A DNA stretch of 42,480 nt from a virus. Below the pieces are notes generated by a model. That model was not told the DNA's origin and did not search any database. It saw only the letters and a list, made by a program, of their open reading frames with translations. Shown piece by piece: positions 37,216 to 42,480 of the stretch. The translations under genes were made by a program, and so were the position numbers. The DNA lies in IMG/VR virus record IMGVR_UViG_3300042924_002749, positions 1 to 42,480 of that record. The stretch is one strand, 5' to 3'. Numbering within the stretch: position 1 is the stretch's first letter; every line of letters starts with the position of its first letter.

Positions 37216-39798
37216 ATGGCTACTAATATGGTTCCATCAATAAACCCAGCGCCTCTTGGGCTGGATGCGCTCGATGTACCAGACGAGGGCGTTGGTATTG
37301 AAATTGAAATTGAAAATCCTGAAGGGTTGAAGATTGGAATGGACGGCATGGTGATTGACATGCTAAAAGAGCCAGCAGACGAATCGTTTGATGAGAACCT
37401 GGCCGATGTGATGGATAAGGGAAAGTTAGCTGGGATAGCTACCGACATCATTGAGATGGTGGACGCGGATATTAATTCAAGAAAAGAATGGGTAGAAATG
37501 TATGTCAAAGGACTAGATGTCCTGGGCATGAAATACGAAGAAAGAACCGAGCCGTGGAATGGTGCTTGCGGTGTTTTTTCTACCATCTTAACGGAAGCTG
37601 CTGTTCGCTTTCAATCAGAAACTATTTTGGAAACGTTTCCAGCCCAGGGTCCTGTAAAAACAGAAATCATTGGCGCTATTGACAAGCTAAAAGAAGACGC
37701 GGCCGAGCGTGTTCGGGAAGATATGAACTTCCAGCTCACAGAAGCGATGCCCGAATACAGACCTGAGCATGAAAGAATGCTTTATTCCCTGGGTTTAGCT
37801 GGCGCTGCGTTTAAAAAGGTGTACTTTGACCCGTCGTATCAGCGTCAAGTAGCTATTTTTATCCCTGCTGAAGATTTTATTATTCCCTATGGCGCCTCTA
37901 GCGTCATCAATGCCGAGCGTGTAACCCACGTTATGCGCAAAACGAAGAATGATATTAAGAAATTACAGGTTTCTGGCTTCTATCGTGATGTAGACCTGGG
38001 TGAGCCCGTCAGTATTCATACCGATGTAGAGAAAAAGAAGGCCGAAGACCAGGGATATAGCCTAACTGACGACGACCGGTACCAGATTTTGGAGGTTCAT
38101 ATTGATTATGACCTGCCAGGGTACGAAGATGAAGACGGAATTGCTTTACCTTACGTGATTACGATTGACCGTGGCACGACAGAGGTGCTTTCTATCCGTA
38201 GAAACTGGTCAGAAGATGATGATCGCCGTCTAAAGCGCCAGCATTTTGTCCAATATACGTATGTTCCCGGCTTTGGAGCGTATGGTTTGGGTTTAATTCA
38301 CCTAATTGGCGGCTATGCACGGGCTGGAACTTCCATTTTGCGCCAATTAGTGGACGCTGGTACGCTTTCTAACCTGCCTGGCGGCCTGAAATCCCGCGGT
38401 TTACGCATAAAAGGGGACGATACACCCATCAATCCTGGCGAATTTAGGGACGTAGATGTGCCTTCTGGCACTGTACGAGACAACATTATGACGTTGCCGT
38501 ACAAGGAGCCGAGCCAAGTTTTGTCTGCATTGCTCGACAAAATCACCCAAGAGGGTAGACGTTTAGGCTCTATTGCGGATATGCAAGTGTCTGATATGTC
38601 AGCTAACGCCCCAGTCGGTACCACTTTAGCATTGTTAGAACGTCAACTCAAGAACATGTCGGCTGTGCAGGCGCGCGTTCACTATTCAATGAAGCAGGAA
38701 TTTAAACTGCTACGTATCATCATCCGCGACAACACGCCAGGTGAATATGAGTTTGACCCATCTAGCGGCGACCGCATGGCCAAGCGGGAAGATTACGACA
38801 TGGTGGATGTTATTCCCGTGTCTGATCCCAATAGTTCTACGATGGCCCAGCGGATCATGCAGTACCAGGCTGTTATCCAGCTGGCGCAGCAAGCTCCCCA
38901 GATTTACAACTTGCCAGTTCTACATAGACAGATGATTGAAGTGCTGGGCATCAAGAATGCTGACAAGTTAGTACCAGTAGAAGACGACATGACGCCGCGC
39001 GACCCAGTGAGCGAGAACATGGCCTTCTTGAATGGCGAACCAACCAAAGCGTTCATCTACCAAGACCACGACGCACACATTGCTGTTCACGCAAGCATGA
39101 TGCAAGACCCGCTTTTGATGGCGCAGATTGGTCAGAACCCACAAGCCCAGAAGATGATGGCCGAGATTCAAGCGCACATTGCAGAACACTTGGCGTTTGC
39201 TTACCGCAAGAAAGTGGAAGAGCAGCTGGGTGTTCCTATGCCGGCGCCGGATACCGATTTGCCAGAAGAATCGGAATTGATGCTGTCCCGCTTGGTGGCT
39301 CAAGCCGCAACTCAATTGCTGGCTCAAAGCAAAGGCCAGGTTCAGCAGCAGCAAGCTCAGCAAATGGCACAGGACCCCGTGGTTCAAATGCAACAGGCAG
39401 AGCTGGCTATTCGCAAGCAAGATGCCGAAACCAAGCTGCTCAAAGTCAAGGGCGATTTGCAACTGAAAGCTGAAGAGTTGTCGCTCAAAGCTCGCGAAAG
39501 TGCGGCCAAAACTGGTGAAGACCCAGCTATGGCGGCTATGCGTTTGCAGCAAGAAATTATGCAAGCCCAAGAGTTGCACGGTTTAGAAATAGCCGCTAAA
39601 CAGATGGAGCTTCAACAAGCCCAGGCTCAGCAACAGCAAGCTATGCAACAGCAACAAGCTCAGGCTCAACAGAAGATGGCTCACGGCGGTCAAATACACG
39701 CTCAAAAGTTAGCTCATGGCGGGCAAATTCACATGACGAAGATGCAACAAGCAGCTGCTGAAAACGTTAACAACCAAAATACGTCAAAGGATGAATGA
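37216..39798 (+). CDS. Portal protein
   Basis: An 860-residue protein in the position and size range of large podovirus-type portals. The clip/stem-type middle (YVPGFGAYGLGLIHLIGGYA, LRQLVDAGTLSNLPGGLKSR) and GTTLALLERQLKNMSAVQAR are patterns I know from portal proteins of this type. The C-terminal 150 residues are Gln-rich coiled coil, which may form the barrel inside the head. It forms the ring through which DNA enters. It ends overlapping the next small gene. Confidence 0.85.
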   Translation: MATNMVPSINPAPLGLDALDVPDEGVGIEIEIENPEGLKIGMDGMVIDMLKEPADESFDENLADVMDKGKLAGIATDIIEMVDADINSRKEWVEMYVKGLDVLGMKYEERTEPWNGACGVFSTILTEAAVRFQSETILETFPAQGPVKTEIIGAIDKLKEDAAERVREDMNFQLTEAMPEYRPEHERMLYSLGLAGAAFKKVYFDPSYQRQVAIFIPAEDFIIPYGASSVINAERVTHVMRKTKNDIKKLQVSGFYRDVDLGEPVSIHTDVEKKKAEDQGYSLTDDDRYQILEVHIDYDLPGYEDEDGIALPYVITIDRGTTEVLSIRRNWSEDDDRRLKRQHFVQYTYVPGFGAYGLGLIHLIGGYARAGTSILRQLVDAGTLSNLPGGLKSRGLRIKGDDTPINPGEFRDVDVPSGTVRDNIMTLPYKEPSQVLSALLDKITQEGRRLGSIADMQVSDMSANAPVGTTLALLERQLKNMSAVQARVHYSMKQEFKLLRIIIRDNTPGEYEFDPSSGDRMAKREDYDMVDVIPVSDPNSSTMAQRIMQYQAVIQLAQQAPQIYNLPVLHRQMIEVLGIKNADKLVPVEDDMTPRDPVSENMAFLNGEPTKAFIYQDHDAHIAVHASMMQDPLLMAQIGQNPQAQKMMAEIQAHIAEHLAFAYRKKVEEQLGVPMPAPDTDLPEESELMLSRLVAQAATQLLAQSKGQVQQQQAQQMAQDPVVQMQQAELAIRKQDAETKLLKVKGDLQLKAEELSLKARESAAKTGEDPAMAAMRLQQEIMQAQELHGLEIAAKQMELQQAQAQQQQAMQQQQAQAQQKMAHGGQIHAQKLAHGGQIHMTKMQQAAAENVNNQNTSKDE

Positions 39799-39995
39799 TG
39801 GATCACAAACTGCTTGATATCTTGAACGGCAAACTGAACGAACAAGTTCAGCAGTTAGTCGATGTTGTGAGTGCTGGTGGAGCTAAATCCCACGAGCATT
39901 ACAAAGAACTGTGCGGAACTATCCGAGGTCTGCAAACCGCACAGATGGAAATTGCTGACCTTGTGCGAAAAATTAAGGATTATGACGATGACTGA
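39798..39995 (+). CDS. Small coiled-coil protein between portal and co-chaperonin
   Basis: A 65-residue protein (MDHKLLDILNGKLNEQVQQL start). The second of two adjacent ATGs is preferred for its distance of seven bases from AAAGG; the first overlaps the portal stop. It is acidic and helical. Its location between portal and GroES-like genes suggests a head-assembly accessory. Function unknown. Confidence 0.55.
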   Translation: MDHKLLDILNGKLNEQVQQLVDVVSAGGAKSHEHYKELCGTIRGLQTAQMEIADLVRKIKDYDDD

Positions 39996-40392
39996 ATTTG
40001 ATGTGAAAGCCGTAGATCTTTCTGGATTGCTAAATACATCCACGGAAGAGAAGGCCAAGCAGGTGCCGGACCCGGCTACATACCATATCTTGTGTATGTT
40101 GCCCAAGGCAGAAGAAGAGATGAGTGAAACGGGGATTATTAAATCCGCAACGATGATGCATCACGAGGAGCTTTTATCCCCCGTGCTATTTGTCGCCAAG
40201 ATTGGCCCCGATGCTTTTGCAGACAAAGCCCGATTCCCTTCTGGGCCCAGCTGTAAAGTGGGTGACTTTGTGTTAGTACGTCCTAACACCGGAACCCGCA
40301 TGAAAATTCATGGCACCGAATGGCGCCTGATTAATGATGATTCCGTCCAGGCGGTTGTGCAAGACCCTCGTGGTATCCAACGCCCCAACTAA
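39988..40392 (+). CDS. GroES-like co-chaperonin
   Basis: A 134-residue protein; the ATG at 39988 lies eight bases after AAGGA and inside the end of the previous gene. VLFVAKIGPDAFADKARFPS, then CKVGDFVLVRPNTGTRMKIH and LINDDSVQAVV, matches the Cpn10 beta-barrel as found in phage co-chaperonins. ETGIIKSA near residues 47-54 corresponds to the mobile loop that docks on GroEL. Like T4 gp31 it may let host GroEL fold the phage capsid protein; it lies between portal and scaffold genes. Confidence 0.8.
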   Translation: MTEFDVKAVDLSGLLNTSTEEKAKQVPDPATYHILCMLPKAEEEMSETGIIKSATMMHHEELLSPVLFVAKIGPDAFADKARFPSGPSCKVGDFVLVRPNTGTRMKIHGTEWRLINDDSVQAVVQDPRGIQRPN

Positions 40393-40402
40393 GGAGTAGA
40401 TC

Positions 40403-41353
40403 ATGGCAGAAGTTGAAAAAACAGAATTTGAATTCCCCGATGAGGTGGAAGTTAACGCCCGAAAAGGCGGCAAAGTTGTGGAGCCAGAACCGGATCCAGA
40501 AATAGAAGTGATAGACGATACGCCTATAGCTGACCGTGGCCGCACCCCTATGGCTGAACCGCCAAAAGAATTTGCTGAAGATGAGCTGACTAAATACGAC
40601 GAAGGCGTCCAAAAGCGCATCAAGCATTTCACCAAGGGCTACCATGAAGAGCGCCGTGCTAAAGAGGCAGCCGAACGGGAAAAAGATGAAGCTTTGCGTT
40701 TTGCTCAAAGCCTGGCCGAAGAGAATAAAAAGCTCAAGGGTTCGGTCAATCAAAACCAAACGGCATTGATTGAGCAGGCTAAAAAAGTGGTGGCCAATGA
40801 GGTGGAAACCGCTAAACGCCAATACAAGCTGGCCTACGAATCCGGTGATTCAGAAGCCCTGGTCAATGCTCAAGAGGCATTAACTAGCGCCAAGATGAAA
40901 GCGGATAAGGTAAATAATTTTAGACCTACCCCTTTACAGGAAACAGAAACTCCTGTACAAATGCAACCGCAGCCTACCAGACCTGCACCGCTTGACGACA
41001 AACTGCTTGCTTGGACTGAAAAGAACCAGTGGTTTGGACCTAACAAACGGATGACTTCATATGCCCTTGGGTTACATGAAGATTTGGTAGGCGAAGGGAT
41101 ACCAGCTGGCAGCGAAGAATACTATCGTCGTATCGACGCTGACATCAGGGAAAGATTCTCGGATCAGTTTGGAGCCGATGAGTCCGTTGATGCGAAACCT
41201 CAACGCACTAAATCCAACATCGTTGCACCTGCAACCCGTAGCACAGCGCCTAAAAAGATCGTGCTGACGCAGACCCAGGTGAATATCGCTAAGCGATTGG
41301 GGGTTCCATTGGAACTGTACGCTCGCAAGGTTGCTGAAGAAATGAGGAAATGA
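40403..41353 (+). CDS. Scaffolding-like protein
   Basis: A 316-residue, highly charged protein. An acidic N-terminus, then coiled coil (residues about 60-170, EERRAKEAAEREKDEALRFA), a proline/glutamine linker and a small C-terminal helix pair (NIAKRLGVPLELYARKVAEE). This composition and the position between the portal and capsid genes fit a podovirus-type scaffold (T7 gp9 style), which directs capsid assembly and leaves the head. Assigned by context and composition. Confidence 0.7.
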   Translation: MAEVEKTEFEFPDEVEVNARKGGKVVEPEPDPEIEVIDDTPIADRGRTPMAEPPKEFAEDELTKYDEGVQKRIKHFTKGYHEERRAKEAAEREKDEALRFAQSLAEENKKLKGSVNQNQTALIEQAKKVVANEVETAKRQYKLAYESGDSEALVNAQEALTSAKMKADKVNNFRPTPLQETETPVQMQPQPTRPAPLDDKLLAWTEKNQWFGPNKRMTSYALGLHEDLVGEGIPAGSEEYYRRIDADIRERFSDQFGADESVDAKPQRTKSNIVAPATRSTAPKKIVLTQTQVNIAKRLGVPLELYARKVAEEMRK

Positions 41354-41355
41354 AA

Positions 41356-41808
41356 ATGGAAAAAACTAACCGCGCACCACGCGAACTTGAAACCCGCGAA
41401 AAGGCGGAGCGTCCTAAACAATGGATGCCCCCCAAACTTCTACCCGATCCGCATCCGGAACCGGGTTATGCGTTTCGCTGGATTCGTATCGCTACACAAG
41501 GTAAAGATGACGCCACGAACTATTCCTCCAAGCTTGCCGAAGGTTGGGAGCCCGTTAAAGCTTCAGATCATCCCGAAATTCGTTTGTTTAGCTCTGCTGC
41601 GGCAAAGTTTCCAGACAGTATTGAGGTAGGTGGTTTATTGCTTTGCAAAACACCTGTGGAGTTTACTGAGCAGCGTAATGCGTATTACCGCCAACAAGCG
41701 GATGCGCAGATGCAATCGGTTGACAACACATACATGCGCGAAAATGATCCGCGGATGCCTATGTTCAAAGAACGTAAGTCTACGGTCACTTTCGGAAAAG
41801 GTATTTAA
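41356..41808 (+). CDS. Head-associated hypothetical protein
   Basis: A 150-residue protein (MEKTNRAPRELETREKAERP start). The ATG at 41356 is eight bases after GAGG; an ATG at 41350 overlaps the upstream stop and is an alternative. It contains GYAFRWIRIATQGKDDATNY and IEVGGLLLCKTPVEFTEQRN, a pattern I know from genes next to the capsid genes of environmental phages. A small head or connector protein is likely; function unknown. Confidence 0.6.
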   Translation: MEKTNRAPRELETREKAERPKQWMPPKLLPDPHPEPGYAFRWIRIATQGKDDATNYSSKLAEGWEPVKASDHPEIRLFSSAAAKFPDSIEVGGLLLCKTPVEFTEQRNAYYRQQADAQMQSVDNTYMRENDPRMPMFKERKSTVTFGKGI

Positions 41809-41826
41809 TTTTTTTTGGAGACTTAA

Positions 41827-42429
41827 ATGTCAATGACCAATACTCCCTATGGCCTACGAGCCATAAATCGTAACGACGGCATGCCCTATGCCGGCGCTAC
41901 AAGTCAGTTCTTGATTGACCCAGCAGGTCTTGGTTCCAACTTGTTCTTTGGACAAGCAGTTATCATTAATGCTAACGGTTATATCGCTTTGTCTACCGCT
42001 ACCGGCGCAGATTTGACTACCAATAATCTTGGTGGTACAGATATGGGTGCTTGGGGCGTGTTTGTTGGTGCATCCTACATCAACGCACAAGGTCAGCAGA
42101 TTTACGGCCAGTACTACCCCTCCGGCACAACCGGCGTGGTGACTGCATACGTTATCACTGATCCTAACGTTACTTTCCAAGCTCAATTGGATGGTCAAGT
42201 TACTCAGGCCGCTCTTGGCGCAAACACTTTCTTTGCCGCTGTTCAGTCTACTTCTACAGGTAACACCCGTACAGGTAACTCTACCAGCGCCTTGGAAAGC
42301 TCAGTTGTAACGACTGCCGCTGCGTTCAAGATCATTGGTTTCGCTTCTCCATTGACCGACACATACACTGAAGTGTTTGTGAAGTTCAATCCCGGCGCTT
42401 CCGCTTTCACTAACGCCGTTGGCATCTAA
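41827..42429 (+). CDS. Head structural / decoration-type protein
   Basis: A 200-residue beta-rich, Gly/Thr/Ala-rich protein starting MSMTNTPYGLRAINRNDGMP. The TPYGLRAINR opening and Gly/Thr-rich body occur in virion proteins encoded just before the major capsid gene in environmental phages. Decoration or minor capsid function is inferred. TTGGAG precedes the ATG. Confidence 0.6.
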   Translation: MSMTNTPYGLRAINRNDGMPYAGATSQFLIDPAGLGSNLFFGQAVIINANGYIALSTATGADLTTNNLGGTDMGAWGVFVGASYINAQGQQIYGQYYPSGTTGVVTAYVITDPNVTFQAQLDGQVTQAALGANTFFAAVQSTSTGNTRTGNSTSALESSVVTTAAAFKIIGFASPLTDTYTEVFVKFNPGASAFTNAVGI

Positions 42430-42440
42430 GGAGCTAAATC

Positions 42441-42480
42441 ATGGCTATTTCACGCGCACAACTGCTCAAAGAATTACTCC
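42441..42480 (+). CDS. Probable major capsid protein (first 13 codons only)
   Basis: The ATG at 42441 follows AAGGAG, and the window ends 40 bases into the frame (MAISRAQLLKELL). This start resembles the N-terminus of major capsid proteins of related phages, and the gene is in the expected slot after scaffold and decoration genes. Only the N-terminus is visible, so the assignment is mainly positional. Confidence 0.55.
   Translation, partial: MAISRAQLLKELL

Overview
This window reads as part of the genome of a tailed double-stranded DNA phage, most likely podovirus-like. It has a terminase–portal–scaffold–capsid gene order and very large internal virion proteins, with no recognisable tape measure. 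No integrase, tRNA gene, CRISPR array or insertion sequence was seen. A Burkholderiales-like or other proteobacterial freshwater host is an inference. It rests on the RNA polymerase alpha C-terminal-domain homologue at 24.2 kb (which keeps an [11 protein letters not shown] segment typical of beta-proteobacterial alpha subunits) and on general resemblance to environmental phage contigs.

Layout. (1) 2-16472, plus strand: late virion genes, starting inside a tail nozzle/stabilisation-type protein. They continue with a jellyroll-like protein, a 1028-aa protein ending in 15 two-cysteine modules, two glycine/glutamine-rich internal proteins, and a 2651-aa polyvalent protein with an HEMGH metallopeptidase motif. 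(2) 16528-21620, minus strand: a tightly packed recombination operon with a PP-loop sulfotransfer-type enzyme, Ref-like HNH nuclease, RHH protein, SSB, Erf annealing protein and RecB-like nuclease. It is driven by a good sigma70-type promoter at 21652-21680. (3) 21730-29240, plus strand: a VRR-NUC-like nuclease, a glutaredoxin flanked by two related structured RNA elements, a ~0.57-kb noncoding regulatory stretch, then a coupled early operon. That operon carries HTH regulators, a stand-alone alpha-CTD protein, many small proteins, a ParB-like protein, an SF2 helicase and a Toprim primase. (4) 29223-34115, minus strand: nineteen small, GC-rich, mostly unknown genes, many using near-identical ribosome-binding cassettes. 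(5) 34116-34629: a noncoding divergent region with direct repeats, phased CCTGG motifs and a strong rightward promoter. (6) 34630-42480, plus strand: terminase small subunit, LexA-like DNA-binding protein, terminase large subunit, portal, GroES-like co-chaperonin, scaffold, two head-associated proteins, and the first codons of the probable major capsid protein.

How it fits together. Parts 6 and 1 look like the two ends of one late region; the major capsid and upper tail genes between them lie outside the window. Replication appears to rely on host DNA polymerase, with phage helicase, primase, SSB and annealing/nuclease functions. No endolysin, holin or DNA polymerase was recognised. The most unusual points are: a pair of homologous RNA structures around the glutaredoxin gene; GAAC half-site arrays repeated at 16.5 and 35.4 kb, the second just upstream of a LexA-type DNA-binding gene; a phage alpha-CTD protein; an apparently leaderless terminase gene; and a possible packaging or origin region at 34.2-34.4 kb.
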